Shown here: piece by piece, positions 24,637-34,076 of the stretch
Position numbering within the stretch: position 1 is the first letter of the stretch
Layout: every line of letters begins with the position of its first letter
Assembly (NCBI GenBank): GCA_947631855.1
Contig: CANRMX010000015.1
Span: 1-45,397, forward strand
Direction: 5' to 3'
Length of the DNA: 45,397 nt
DNA from: an uncultured Clostridia bacterium
GTDB lineage: Bacteria; Bacillota; Clostridia; Oscillospirales; Acutalibacteraceae
Translations under genes and position numbers: made by a program
Notes under the pieces: model-generated
What the model saw: the letters and a program-made list of their open reading frames with translations, nothing else
What the model was told of the DNA's origin: nothing
The model's database searches: none

Positions 24637-26028
24637 TTGGAGAAGATCGCAACGCCCGCGCTGCCCTTTCTGCAGGAGGCCGCCGGGCTGATGGCCGAAC
24701 GCACCGGCGGGAAACCCCCGGTGGCGCTGGTGCGCACCTACGGCTGCCAGCAAAACGTGGCCGACGGCGAGACCGTCAAGGGCATCCTGGCCCAGATGGG
24801 TTTCGCGTTTACCGATGACCCTGAGCAGGCCGATTTCATCCTCTTCAATACCTGCGCCGTGCGGGAGCACGCCGAGGATCGGGTATACGGCAACCTGGGC
24901 GCGCTGAAAAACGTCAAGCGCCGCAAGCCCTCCCTGCTGATCGCCGTGTGCGGCTGCATGACGGAGCAGCAGCAGGTGGCGGAAAAAATCAAAAAGAGCT
25001 TTCCCTTTGTGGATATCGTGTTCGGCACCCGGGCGATCCACCGCCTGCCCGAGATGCTGTTTTCCGTTTTGAGCGAATCCCGCCGGGTCTTTCTCAGCGG
25101 GCAGGGGGATCGTCCCTTCTCCGAGGGGCTGCCCATCCGCAGGGACAGCGCCTTTCGCGCCTGGGTGCCCGTCATGGCCGGGTGCGACAACTTTTGTTCC
25201 TATTGCATCGTGCCCTATGTCCGGGGCCGGGAGAAAAGCCGCCGCCCGGAGGACATCCTGCGGGAGTGCCGGGAGCTGGTAAACGCCGGGTACCGGGAGA
25301 TCACCCTGCTGGGGCAGAACGTCAATTCCTACGGCAAGGGGCTGGCGGAGCCGGTCAATTTCTCCCAGCTGCTGCGCAGCATCGACGCCTTGGAGGGGGA
25401 TTTCAGGCTGCGCTTCATGACATCCCATCCCAAGGACGCCACCCCTGAGCTTTTCGACACCATGGCGGCAAGCCGGCACATCCCCCACAATATCCACCTG
25501 CCTTTCCAGTCTGGCAACGACCGGGTGCTGCGGGCCATGAACCGCAAGTATGACCGGGCCCAATATCTGGAGCTGATCTGCTACGCCCGGAGCGTCATGC
25601 CCGACGTGAGCTTCACTTCTGACGTGATCGTGGGCTTCCCGGGAGAGACCTATGAGGAATTCCAGGATACCCTGACCCTGATCCAGGCGGTGGATTTCAC
25701 CAACCTTTTCACCTTCATCTATTCTCCCAGAGAGGGCACCGTGGCCGCCGGAATGGAAGACCCCGTCACCCACGAGGAGAAGACCCGGTGGTTTGCGGAA
25801 CTGCTCCGGGTGCAGGAGGAGATCGCCGCCCGCCGCGGGCAGGGCATGGTCGGCGCCCAGGAGCGGGTGCTGGTGGAAGGCCGCGACCCCAAAACCGGGC
25901 TGCTTTCCGGGCGCACCGGCGGCGGGCTGGTGGTGCTGTTTGCGGGCGGGGACGAATGGATAGGGCAGTTTGCCCAGACGGAGATTTTGGAGGCCCGGGG
26001 CCTGCAGCTTTGGGGCAGGCAAATATAG
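24637..26028 (+). CDS. miaB: tRNA-2-methylthio-N6-dimethylallyladenosine synthase
   Basis: A 463-residue radical-SAM methylthiotransferase that adds the 2-methylthio group to i6A37 of tRNA. The N-terminal UPF0004 domain has three cluster cysteines (TYGCQQN, FNTCAVRE, VCGCMTE). The radical-SAM triad is Cys183, 187 and 190 (CDNFCSYC), and a C-terminal TRAM domain follows (RVLVEGRD to WIGQF). The start is probably TTG 24637: an ATG at 24619 begins ATGGAGGAG, which is the ribosome binding site itself. The downstream miaA makes its i6A substrate in the same cluster. Confidence 0.93.
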   Translation: MEKIATPALPFLQEAAGLMAERTGGKPPVALVRTYGCQQNVADGETVKGILAQMGFAFTDDPEQADFILFNTCAVREHAEDRVYGNLGALKNVKRRKPSLLIAVCGCMTEQQQVAEKIKKSFPFVDIVFGTRAIHRLPEMLFSVLSESRRVFLSGQGDRPFSEGLPIRRDSAFRAWVPVMAGCDNFCSYCIVPYVRGREKSRRPEDILRECRELVNAGYREITLLGQNVNSYGKGLAEPVNFSQLLRSIDALEGDFRLRFMTSHPKDATPELFDTMAASRHIPHNIHLPFQSGNDRVLRAMNRKYDRAQYLELICYARSVMPDVSFTSDVIVGFPGETYEEFQDTLTLIQAVDFTNLFTFIYSPREGTVAAGMEDPVTHEEKTRWFAELLRVQEEIAARRGQGMVGAQERVLVEGRDPKTGLLSGRTGGGLVVLFAGGDEWIGQFAQTEILEARGLQLWGRQI

Positions 26029-26076
26029 ATCAATAAAATCGCGGCGCGTAGCCGATGGAAAGAAAGGAAAATCAAT

Positions 26077-26481
26077 ATGGACATCATCGAACTGACCAGA
26101 GAGCTGGGCAAGGCCATCCAGGCGGACCCCCGGTTTATCAGCGTGCAGGTGGCCCGGCAGCAGAGCGACGACGACCGGGCCCTGCAGGACGCCATTGGGG
26201 AATTCAACCTCAAGCGTATGGCCATCAACAACGAGGCCACCAAGGACGACCGCAATGAGGAGACCATCAAGCGGCTCAACGAGGAACTGCGGGCGGCCTA
26301 CGAGCAGATCATGAAAAACGAGCACATGATCGCCTACACCAACGCCAAGGCGGAATTCGACCAGATCATCCAGAAAGTCACCGGCATGCTCTCCTTGATC
26401 GCCGACGGCGAGGACCCGGAGACCGTGGAGGTGCCGGAGAACTGCGGCGGGAACTGCGCTTCCTGCGCGGGGTGCCACTGA
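26077..26481 (+). CDS. YlbF/YmcA family protein with cysteine-rich tail
   Basis: A 134-residue, mostly helical protein of the YlbF/YmcA (RicF/RicA) family, with a long central coiled-coil-like region (about 35-105). It ends in an unusual tail, CGGNCASCAGCH, with four Cys and one His. In Bacillus, YlbF, YmcA and YaaT form a complex holding two [4Fe-4S] clusters that affects RNase Y and development, and ymcA sits beside miaB as here. A role as cluster-binding regulator is inferred, not shown. GAAAGGAAA precedes the ATG. Confidence 0.8.
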   Translation: MDIIELTRELGKAIQADPRFISVQVARQQSDDDRALQDAIGEFNLKRMAINNEATKDDRNEETIKRLNEELRAAYEQIMKNEHMIAYTNAKAEFDQIIQKVTGMLSLIADGEDPETVEVPENCGGNCASCAGCH

Positions 26482-26514
26482 GTTCCGAAAAAGCAGAAAG
26501 GGACGGGTAACGCC

Positions 26515-29127
26515 ATGGCGGATTATTCCCCGATGATGCAGCAGTATTTTTCCCTGAAGGAAAAGTATCCCAACACGATCCTTTTCTTTCGCCTTGGGGA
26601 TTTTTATGAAATGTTCTTCGACGACGCCAAAAACGTCTCCCAGGAATTGGACCTGACCCTGACCGGCCGGGAATGCGGCCAGGATGAGCGCGCGCCCATG
26701 TGCGGCGTGCCCTTCCACAGCGCGGAGACCTACATCGCCCGGCTGGTGGCCAAGGGCTACAAGGTGGCCATCTGCGAGCAGCTGGAAGACCCAAAGCTGG
26801 TCAAAGGGCTGGTGAAACGGGACGTGATCCGGGTGATCACCCCCGGCACCGTGGTGGAAAGCAGCATGCTGGACGAGACGAAGAACAACTATATCTGTTC
26901 CCTGGCCTGCACGGAGAACGCGGCGGGAATTTGTTTCGCGGATGTCTCCACCGGCGAGCTGTACGCCGATGAGCTCAAGTGCGCCGACCTGATGGAGCTC
27001 TCCTATCGGCTCACCGACCGGCTGGCGCGGTATATGCCCAGCGAGGTGATCTTGAATCCCGAGGCGGCATCCATCGACCCGCTAATGAGCTTTATCGTGG
27101 AGCGGCTGGGCTGCGCCGCCGAGACCCAGGATGGGGAGCTCTACGCCGACCGCGACAAGGCCCGGGATGCGGTGCTGAGGCAGTTCCCGGGGCGGACGCT
27201 GGACTCCCTTGCGCTGGGGGATAAGCCCCTGGCCGTCTTGTCCCTGAACGCTTTGCTCAGCTACCTGCTGCGCACCCAGATCAACGGGCTGGAGCGGTTG
27301 AACGACCTCTCCGTGGGAGAAGACCGGGTGGCCATGGGGCTGGATCTCAACGCCCGGCGGAACCTGGAGCTGACCGAGACGTTGCGCACCAAGGAAAAGC
27401 GTGGCTCTCTGCTGTGGGTGCTGGATCACACCCGCACGCCCATGGGAAAGCGGCTGATCAAGACATGGATCGAACAGCCCCTGCTGAGCCCGGCGCAGAT
27501 CACCCTGCGGCAGAACGCGGTGGAGGAATTCACCCAAAATCTGCCCCTGTTGGACGAAGTGGAGGAGCAGCTCACCGGCATCCACGATCTGGAGCGGATC
27601 ATGACCCGGATCGTCTACGGCACCGCCAACGGGCGGGAGCTCCGGTCGCTGTGCGGGGCCCTTGCGCGGCTGCCGGGCCTGAAAAAGCTGCTGGATGGGC
27701 TGGAATCCACCTTACTTAAGCGCATCAACCGGCAGATCGACCCGCTGGAGGACGTGTCCGGGCTGATCGAGGCCGCCATCGTGGACGAGCCGCCCTTCAC
27801 CATCCGGGAAGGCGGGATCATCCGGGAAGGCTTCAGCAAGCAGCTGGACGAAGTGAAGCGGGACATGAACGGCGGTACCGAGCAGGTGGCCGCCATCGAG
27901 GCAAGAGAGCGGGAGCGCACGGGGATCCCCAAGCTGCGCACCGGCTACAACCGGGTGTTCGGGTATTATATCGAAGTCAGCAACAGCTATAAGGATCAGG
28001 TGCCGGAGGATTACATCCGCAAGCAGACTCTTGCAAACGGCGAACGGTACATCACCCAGGAATTGAAAGACCTGGAGAACCGCATCCTCAGCGCCCACGA
28101 CCGGGCCATTTTCATCGAGAGCCGCCTGTTTGAGGAGATCCGCAAGCGGGTCGCCGACCAGCTGGATCGGGTGCAGGCCGCCGCGAAAGCGGTCGCCGCC
28201 CTGGACGTGCTGGCCTCTTTCGCCTGGGTCTCCGCCAAAAACGATTACACCCGCCCGGTGATCAACATGAGTGGCCGGCTGTACCTCAAAGACAGCCGCC
28301 ACCCGGTGGTGGAGGCGCTGCTGAAAAACGCGCCCTTCGTTCCCAACGATGTGGACATGGACATGAACGACAACCGGGTGGCCATCATCACCGGCCCCAA
28401 CATGGCGGGCAAATCCACCTATATGCGGCAGATCGCCATCATCTGCGTCATGGCCCAGGTCGGGTGCTTTGTGCCCGCCGCCCAGGCGGAGTTGGGCGTG
28501 GTGGATCACATCTTCACCCGGGTGGGCGCGTCGGACGATTTGGCCGCCGGGCAGTCCACCTTCATGATCGAGATGACCGAGGTGGCGGATATCCTCAAGA
28601 ACGCCACGAAGAACAGCCTGCTGATCTTCGACGAGATCGGCCGGGGCACCTCCACTTTTGACGGGATGAGCATCGCCCGGGCCGTGCTGGAATACGTGCA
28701 GGACAAAAAGCTCTGCGGCGCGAAGACGCTTTTCGCCACCCACTACCACGAGCTCACCGCCCTGGAGGACGTGCTGCCGGGTGTGAAGAATTTCAACATC
28801 GCCGTGAAGAAGCGGGGGGACGACATCACCTTCCTGCGCAGGATCGTGCGGGGCGGCGCGGATGACAGCTTCGGCGTGGAGGTGGCCAAGCTGGCGGGCG
28901 TGCCGGAGAAAGTGATCCGCCGGGCCAGGCAAATTCTGGACGAGCTGGAAAGCCAGGAACCCACGGGCGCGCCGGTGCCCGCCGGGGCATTGGAGGAGCC
29001 GGTGCAGCTGGTGATGGATTCCACCGACAGCGCGGTGCTCCAGAAGCTGCGCAGCATCGACGTGAACACCCTGACGCCCATCGAATGTATGAACGCGCTG
29101 TTTGAGCTGCGCAATCTGCTCAAATAG
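26515..29127 (+). CDS. mutS: DNA mismatch repair protein MutS
   Basis: An 870-residue full-length mismatch sensor. The mismatch-wedge motif is GDFYEMF near residue 27; the Walker A loop is TGPNMAGKSTYM, Walker B is LLIFDEIGRGTSTFDG, and ATHYHELTALE follows. The C-terminal tail ends FELRNLLK. It binds mispairs as a dimer and recruits MutL, whose gene begins 37 bp later. The ATG follows AAAGGGACGGG. Connector, core and clamp domains are all present, with no truncation. Confidence 0.96.
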   Translation: MADYSPMMQQYFSLKEKYPNTILFFRLGDFYEMFFDDAKNVSQELDLTLTGRECGQDERAPMCGVPFHSAETYIARLVAKGYKVAICEQLEDPKLVKGLVKRDVIRVITPGTVVESSMLDETKNNYICSLACTENAAGICFADVSTGELYADELKCADLMELSYRLTDRLARYMPSEVILNPEAASIDPLMSFIVERLGCAAETQDGELYADRDKARDAVLRQFPGRTLDSLALGDKPLAVLSLNALLSYLLRTQINGLERLNDLSVGEDRVAMGLDLNARRNLELTETLRTKEKRGSLLWVLDHTRTPMGKRLIKTWIEQPLLSPAQITLRQNAVEEFTQNLPLLDEVEEQLTGIHDLERIMTRIVYGTANGRELRSLCGALARLPGLKKLLDGLESTLLKRINRQIDPLEDVSGLIEAAIVDEPPFTIREGGIIREGFSKQLDEVKRDMNGGTEQVAAIEARERERTGIPKLRTGYNRVFGYYIEVSNSYKDQVPEDYIRKQTLANGERYITQELKDLENRILSAHDRAIFIESRLFEEIRKRVADQLDRVQAAAKAVAALDVLASFAWVSAKNDYTRPVINMSGRLYLKDSRHPVVEALLKNAPFVPNDVDMDMNDNRVAIITGPNMAGKSTYMRQIAIICVMAQVGCFVPAAQAELGVVDHIFTRVGASDDLAAGQSTFMIEMTEVADILKNATKNSLLIFDEIGRGTSTFDGMSIARAVLEYVQDKKLCGAKTLFATHYHELTALEDVLPGVKNFNIAVKKRGDDITFLRRIVRGGADDSFGVEVAKLAGVPEKVIRRARQILDELESQEPTGAPVPAGALEEPVQLVMDSTDSAVLQKLRSIDVNTLTPIECMNALFELRNLLK

Positions 29128-29164
29128 CGGACAGGCCGGAGGATCGTGGAAAGGAGACGAAAGC

Positions 29165-31081
29165 ATGCCAAAGATCCATGTGCTGGATAAACAGGTCGCG
29201 GAGCTGATCGCCGCCGGCGAGGTGGTGGAGAGGCCCTCCTCGGTGATCAAAGAGCTGGTGGAAAACGCGGTGGATGCGGGCGCCAGCGTGATCACCGTGG
29301 AGATTCGCCGGGGCGGCGCGGCCTTCATGCGGGTCACCGACAACGGCTGCGGCATCGCGCCGGAGGATGTACCCACGGCGTTTTTGCGCCACGCCACCAG
29401 CAAGATCGGCGTCCAGGACGATCTGGATTCCATCGCCACCCTGGGCTTTCGCGGCGAGGCGCTGGCCTCTATTTCCGCCGTCTCCCACGTGGAGCTGCTC
29501 ACCCGCACGGCGGGGGCGGTTTCCGGCGTGCGGTATCTGTGCGGCGGCGGGGAGGAGCCTGTGCTGGAGGAGGTGGGGTGTCCCGTGGGCACCACCATCA
29601 TCATCCGAGAACTGTTTTATAACACCCCCGCCCGCATGAAATTCTTGAAGAAGGACGTCACCGAGGGCAACGCGGTGGCGGGCATTCTGGACAAGATCGC
29701 CCTGTCCCACCCGGAGATATCTTTCCGCTTCATCCGCGATGGCAAAGAGCAGCTGCGCACTCCCGGGGATAACCAGTTGTCTTCCGCCATATACAGTGTC
29801 TACGGCCGGGAATTTTTGTCCACGCTGATCCCGGCGGACTACGAATACGAGCACATCAAGATCACCGGGTTTGTCAGCACCCCGGCGGGCAGTCGGCCCA
29901 ACCGCTCCATGCAGAATTTCTTCATCAACGGTCGGTACGTCCGCAGCCGCACCGCCATGGCCGCTCTGGAAGAAGCCTTTAAGGGCTCCATCATGGCGGG
30001 CAAATTCCCGGCCTGTGTGCTGCACCTCAGCCTGGCCTTCGGCGCGGTGGATGTAAACGTCCATCCCGCCAAGCTGGAGGTGCGTTTCGTCAACGAGCGG
30101 CCCATCTTCGATGCGGTGTATCATGCGGCCCGTTCCGCCCTGAGCGTAGGCGACAGGCCCAAGGTGATGGAGCTCAAGCGGCCGCCCATCCAGCCCTATG
30201 CGCCGGCGCCGGAAAAGCACGAGCAGATCCGGCTGGAGCCCCAAAAAGCTGCACCCCCAAAACCCCGGGCGGATTTTTGGCGCGAGGTGCCCCTCAAGGA
30301 CAGCGGCAACCGGCGGGAAACCGGGTTCCAGAGTTTTGCCGCCCGCGTGCTGGAGGCGGATGACGAGGCCGTTTCCGCGCCGGAGATTCCTTCTGTGCCC
30401 AAACCCAATGCCCCTGCCGTGCAGGAAAACGCAGACTTAGAACGGGCCGCTCAGCCTGTGTCCGGGGCAGTCGAGCAGCCTGCAACGCCCGCAGTCTCTT
30501 TGACCGGGGAATTCCATTCCCGCATCATCGGCGAAGCCTTTGGAACGTACATGATCGTGGAATACAGCGAAGATACCCTGATGCTCATCGACAAGCACGC
30601 GGCCCACGAGCGGCTGCTGTATGAGCGGCTGAAGGCCGCCGGGGGAGACGGAGCCGCCCAGACCCTTTTGGAGCCGGTGGCCGTGACCTTGGACAAGGAC
30701 GAATATTCCGCCGTGCTGGCGGGCGCGGAGACTCTGCGCAAGGCCGGCTTCGAGGTGGAGGATTTCGGCGCGGGCACCTTGCTGGTGCGGGCCATCCCAC
30801 TGCTGCTGGATGGCGGCGACGCCGCAGGCGCGGTGATGGAGATCGCCGGGTATCTGGCGGAGCTGAAAAAGGACATCACCCCCGAGCATTTGGATTGGGT
30901 CTACCACAACGTGGCCTGTCGCGCCGCCATCAAGGGCGGGGACGTGACGAAGAAAGAGGAACTGATCTCTCTAGCGGAGGAGCTGGAGCGCAATCCCCAG
31001 GTGCGCTACTGTCCCCACGGACGGCCCATCTATATCCTCTTAAAGCGCCGGGAGATCGAGCGCCAATTCGGGCGCGTGTAG
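29165..31081 (+). CDS. mutL: DNA mismatch repair endonuclease MutL
   Basis: A 638-residue MutL. The N-terminal GHKL ATPase has AGEVVERPSSVIKELVENA, DNGCGI and GFRGEALASIS. A proline/glutamate-rich linker spans about residues 335-445. The C-terminal domain carries the metal-endonuclease motif DKHAAHERLLYE (the DQHA-x2-E-x4-E type) together with ACRAAIKGG and CPHGRPI, so it nicks DNA itself, as in organisms without MutH. GGAAAGGAG precedes ATG 29165. miaA starts 9 bp downstream. Confidence 0.95.
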   Translation: MPKIHVLDKQVAELIAAGEVVERPSSVIKELVENAVDAGASVITVEIRRGGAAFMRVTDNGCGIAPEDVPTAFLRHATSKIGVQDDLDSIATLGFRGEALASISAVSHVELLTRTAGAVSGVRYLCGGGEEPVLEEVGCPVGTTIIIRELFYNTPARMKFLKKDVTEGNAVAGILDKIALSHPEISFRFIRDGKEQLRTPGDNQLSSAIYSVYGREFLSTLIPADYEYEHIKITGFVSTPAGSRPNRSMQNFFINGRYVRSRTAMAALEEAFKGSIMAGKFPACVLHLSLAFGAVDVNVHPAKLEVRFVNERPIFDAVYHAARSALSVGDRPKVMELKRPPIQPYAPAPEKHEQIRLEPQKAAPPKPRADFWREVPLKDSGNRRETGFQSFAARVLEADDEAVSAPEIPSVPKPNAPAVQENADLERAAQPVSGAVEQPATPAVSLTGEFHSRIIGEAFGTYMIVEYSEDTLMLIDKHAAHERLLYERLKAAGGDGAAQTLLEPVAVTLDKDEYSAVLAGAETLRKAGFEVEDFGAGTLLVRAIPLLLDGGDAAGAVMEIAGYLAELKKDITPEHLDWVYHNVACRAAIKGGDVTKKEELISLAEELERNPQVRYCPHGRPIYILLKRREIERQFGRV

Positions 31082-31090
31082 GAGGCGGCT

Positions 31091-32062
31091 ATGGCGGAGA
31101 AACAACCGGTGGTGGCCGTGGTCGGCCCCACAGCCACTGGGAAGACCGCCCTGGGCCTTGCCCTTGCCCGGCGGTTCCACGGGGAGATCGTCTCCTGCGA
31201 TTCCATGCAGGTCTATCGCGGGCTGCCTGTGGGCACGGCCCAGCCCACTTCGGAAGAGCTGGACGGCACGGCCTATCATCTGGTGGCCTGTCTGGACCCC
31301 TTGGAGGAATTCAGCGTTTCCGACTACGTGGCGCTGGCCGGGCAGACTGTTTCCGAGATTCACAGCCGTGGGCGGCTGCCCATTCTGGTGGGCGGCACGG
31401 GCCTATATGTCCGATCATTCCTGCGAGGATTCGCCTTCCGGGAGGACGTGCGGGACGAATCCCTCCGGCGGGAGCTTTTCGCCCGGGCGGAGACGGACGG
31501 CACGCAGTCCCTCCACGACGAGCTGCGCCGATTGGACCCAGCCGCCGCCGAGGCGATCCATCCACACAATACGAAGCGGGTGATCCGGGCGCTGGAATAC
31601 TGCATCCTCTCCGGCGAGCCCTTTTCCGCCCAGGCGGAGCGGTCGAAGCAGGCGGAAAGCCCCTATCGGTCGCTGATGCTGTGCCTGACCTACCGGGATC
31701 GGGAGAAGCTGTACCGGCGGATCGACGCCCGGGTGGACCGGATGCTGGAGGCGGGGCTGCTGGACGAGGCCCGGATGCTCTACGGCCTTTGCAGGGATAG
31801 GGAAACAAAGCCGCCCACCGCCGCCCAGGCCATCGGCTACAAGGAGTTCTTTCCGTATTTTGACGGCCTGGCGACTTTCGGCGATGCGGTGGAAAACGTG
31901 AAACGGGAAAGCCGTCGGTATGCAAAGCGGCAGATCACCTGGTTTTCCCGGGAGCCCGACGCCCGGTTCGTCTACGGGGATGAAGCGGAAGATTTTGAGG
32001 CGCTTGCCGCCGAGTGCGCAAGCATGGTGGAAGCATTTCTGGCAGAGGAGGATCGCCGGTGA
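31091..32062 (+). CDS. miaA: tRNA dimethylallyltransferase
   Basis: A 323-residue enzyme that transfers dimethylallyl to A37 of tRNAs reading UNN codons, making the substrate for MiaB. The P-loop is VGPTATGKTALG. Family motifs are SCDSMQVYRGLPVGTAQP (catalytic Asp-Ser), VGGTGLYVRS and the tRNA-binding KRVIRALEY, with AQAIGYKEFFPYF near the C-terminus. Its stop codon overlaps the GTG start of the next gene, so the two are translationally coupled. Confidence 0.95.
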   Translation: MAEKQPVVAVVGPTATGKTALGLALARRFHGEIVSCDSMQVYRGLPVGTAQPTSEELDGTAYHLVACLDPLEEFSVSDYVALAGQTVSEIHSRGRLPILVGGTGLYVRSFLRGFAFREDVRDESLRRELFARAETDGTQSLHDELRRLDPAAAEAIHPHNTKRVIRALEYCILSGEPFSAQAERSKQAESPYRSLMLCLTYRDREKLYRRIDARVDRMLEAGLLDEARMLYGLCRDRETKPPTAAQAIGYKEFFPYFDGLATFGDAVENVKRESRRYAKRQITWFSREPDARFVYGDEAEDFEALAAECASMVEAFLAEEDRR

Positions 32063-33357
32063 ACGGAAGAAAGATTCAGCGGATCGCCGCGGTGCTGCTG
32101 ACGGTTTTGCTGCTGTGCTACGTGGGGTATCAAATCTACCTTGCCAATCATCGAGGGATCGTCACCGAGCTGGCCATGTACGGGACAGTGTCCGACACGG
32201 TGCAAGCCCGGGGCTATCTGATCCGCGAGGAGAGCGTGGTGGATGCATCCTATTCCGGCGTGCTGAGCTACCGGGTGGCGGACGGCACCCGTGTTGCCAA
32301 GGACGGCGTGATCGCCGACGTGTTTTCCAGCGAGCGGGACGCCTCCGTGCAGAATCAGATCGCCCAGCTGGACCGGGAGATCGACATCATGGAGGAGCTT
32401 TCCCGGCCCACCGATCTGTTTTCGGTGACGCCCGCCATGGCCGGCACCCAGATCAATATGACCATGAATCAGCTGCTTGCTCAAGTGCGGGACAACGATT
32501 TTTCCCGGTTTGAGGAGCTAAAAAAGGATCTCCTGTCCGCCCTCAACCGCCGGCAGATGTTGATGGGCGATGAAATGGCGGGGGAGTATTCCCAGCGGAT
32601 CGTGGAGCTGACCCAGCAGCGCAACGCCCTGGCGTCCTCTGCCGGGAACGCCATTGGCAGCGTCACCGCGCCCAAGGCGGGCTATTTCGTCAGCACGGTG
32701 GATGGACTGGAAAGCGCCGCAGTTTCTGAAGAAGCCGCCCACCTCACCGCCGAACAGGTGAAGGCGCTGCTGGCGCTGGAGCCTTCGGCATCCGCCGGGG
32801 TGGGCAAAATCTGCTCCGGCTTCAACTGGTATATCGCCTGTGTCATTCCCGATGCGGATATGTGGCACTTTGAGGGCGTAGAGGACGTGGAATTCACCAT
32901 CCCCGCCGCCAGTTCTGCGGTGATCCCCGGGAAGATCGTCGCGGAAAACCGGGACGCCGAAACCGGCGAGGTGGCCATGATTTTGGAATGCTCCTATATG
33001 GACGCCGGCCTTGCCTCGGCGCGCAACGAAGATATCGCCATCAGCGTGCACACCTATTCCGGCGTGCTGGTGCGGGAGAGCGCCCTGCGCTTTCGGGACA
33101 TCGCCTACACGGAAACCGACGAGAACGGCAACGAAGTGGAGAAAGTCGCCGAAAACGTCCGGGGCGTGTATGTGCTGAACGGCCGTCAGTTGGAATTCGT
33201 GCAGGTGTTCACCGAGCGGACGGTCAACGGCTACGCCATCTGCAAGACGGAGCTATCGGACACGGAGCAGGCTTCTCTGGTGACGGAAAACACCATTCGC
33301 CTCTATGACAACGTGGTAACGGAAGGGACGGACCTTTATGACGGAAAACCTGTTTGA
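32059..33357 (+). CDS. HlyD-like membrane-anchored protein in division cluster
   Basis: A 432-residue protein with one N-terminal transmembrane helix (about 8-26, RIAAVLLTVLLLCYVGYQIY). Beta-rich segments follow (SYRVADGTRVAKDG resembles the HlyD/biotinyl-lipoyl hybrid motif), with a helical hairpin region (about 90-190) between them. It is usually annotated as an HlyD-family efflux adaptor, but no ABC or RND transporter gene is near. Its fixed place between miaA and yggS-sepF in Clostridia points to a cell-envelope or division role instead; this is inference. GTG 32059 follows GAGGAGGAT and overlaps the miaA stop. Confidence 0.7.
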   Translation: MNGRKIQRIAAVLLTVLLLCYVGYQIYLANHRGIVTELAMYGTVSDTVQARGYLIREESVVDASYSGVLSYRVADGTRVAKDGVIADVFSSERDASVQNQIAQLDREIDIMEELSRPTDLFSVTPAMAGTQINMTMNQLLAQVRDNDFSRFEELKKDLLSALNRRQMLMGDEMAGEYSQRIVELTQQRNALASSAGNAIGSVTAPKAGYFVSTVDGLESAAVSEEAAHLTAEQVKALLALEPSASAGVGKICSGFNWYIACVIPDADMWHFEGVEDVEFTIPAASSAVIPGKIVAENRDAETGEVAMILECSYMDAGLASARNEDIAISVHTYSGVLVRESALRFRDIAYTETDENGNEVEKVAENVRGVYVLNGRQLEFVQVFTERTVNGYAICKTELSDTEQASLVTENTIRLYDNVVTEGTDLYDGKPV

Positions 33358-34072
33358 TCCCCGCATCGCCGCCTTTGACGAAAATTATCCCCGCATCCTC
33401 CAACGCCTGGAAAAGGCTGCGGCACGGGCCGGGAAAAACGCATCGCAGATCACGCTGCTGGCCGCCACCAAGACGGTGCCCCTGCCGGTGGTGCAGTACG
33501 CTATCGAGAAAGGGATACGCTGCGTAGGGGAGAACCGGGTGCAGGAGCTGCTGGAAAAATCCGACGGGCTGGACCGGACGAAGTGCGACGTGCAGTTGAT
33601 CGGGCGGCTGCAAACCAACAAGGTGAAATTCCTGCCGGGCAGGGTGAGCTGCATCCAGTCGGTGGACAGTCTGCGCCTGGCCCGGGAGATTTCCCGGCAA
33701 TTCGGCGCTCGGGGAGAAACCGCCCATATCCTGGTGGAAGTCAACATTGGCCGGGAGGAGAGCAAGGGCGGCGTGTTGCCGGAAGCGCTGGCGGAATTCA
33801 TCGACCAGGTGCGGGAATTGGAGCATATTTCCGTGCGCGGGCTCATGGCGATCCCACCGGCGGAGGCGAGCGAGCGGGAATTGGCAAAGTATTTTTCCGC
33901 GATGCACCAATATTATGTTGACATAACGGCCAAAAAAATGGATAATGTATCTATGGAATTTCTTTCCATGGGAATGTCGGCCGATTTTGAGCTGGCAGTG
34001 GAATGTGGTTCAAATATGGTACGCATAGGCTCCGCACTGTTCGGGGCGCGTAATCCGCAAGCAGGGAGGTAA
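33338..34072 (+). CDS. yggS: YggS/YlmE family PLP homeostasis protein
   Basis: A 244-residue PLP-binding protein, structurally like the alanine racemase barrel domain. The cofactor lysine is in LLAATKTVP (about residue 45), and GENRVQELLEK, LIGRLQTNK, MSADFELAVECGSNMVRIG and GLMAIPP are the family blocks. It buffers pyridoxal phosphate and affects amino acid pools; it is the YlmE member of the ylm division cluster. It overlaps the HlyD-like gene by 20 bp and sits 4 bp before sepF. Confidence 0.92.
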   Translation: MTENLFDPRIAAFDENYPRILQRLEKAAARAGKNASQITLLAATKTVPLPVVQYAIEKGIRCVGENRVQELLEKSDGLDRTKCDVQLIGRLQTNKVKFLPGRVSCIQSVDSLRLAREISRQFGARGETAHILVEVNIGREESKGGVLPEALAEFIDQVRELEHISVRGLMAIPPAEASERELAKYFSAMHQYYVDITAKKMDNVSMEFLSMGMSADFELAVECGSNMVRIGSALFGARNPQAGR

Positions 34073-34076
34073 ACCG

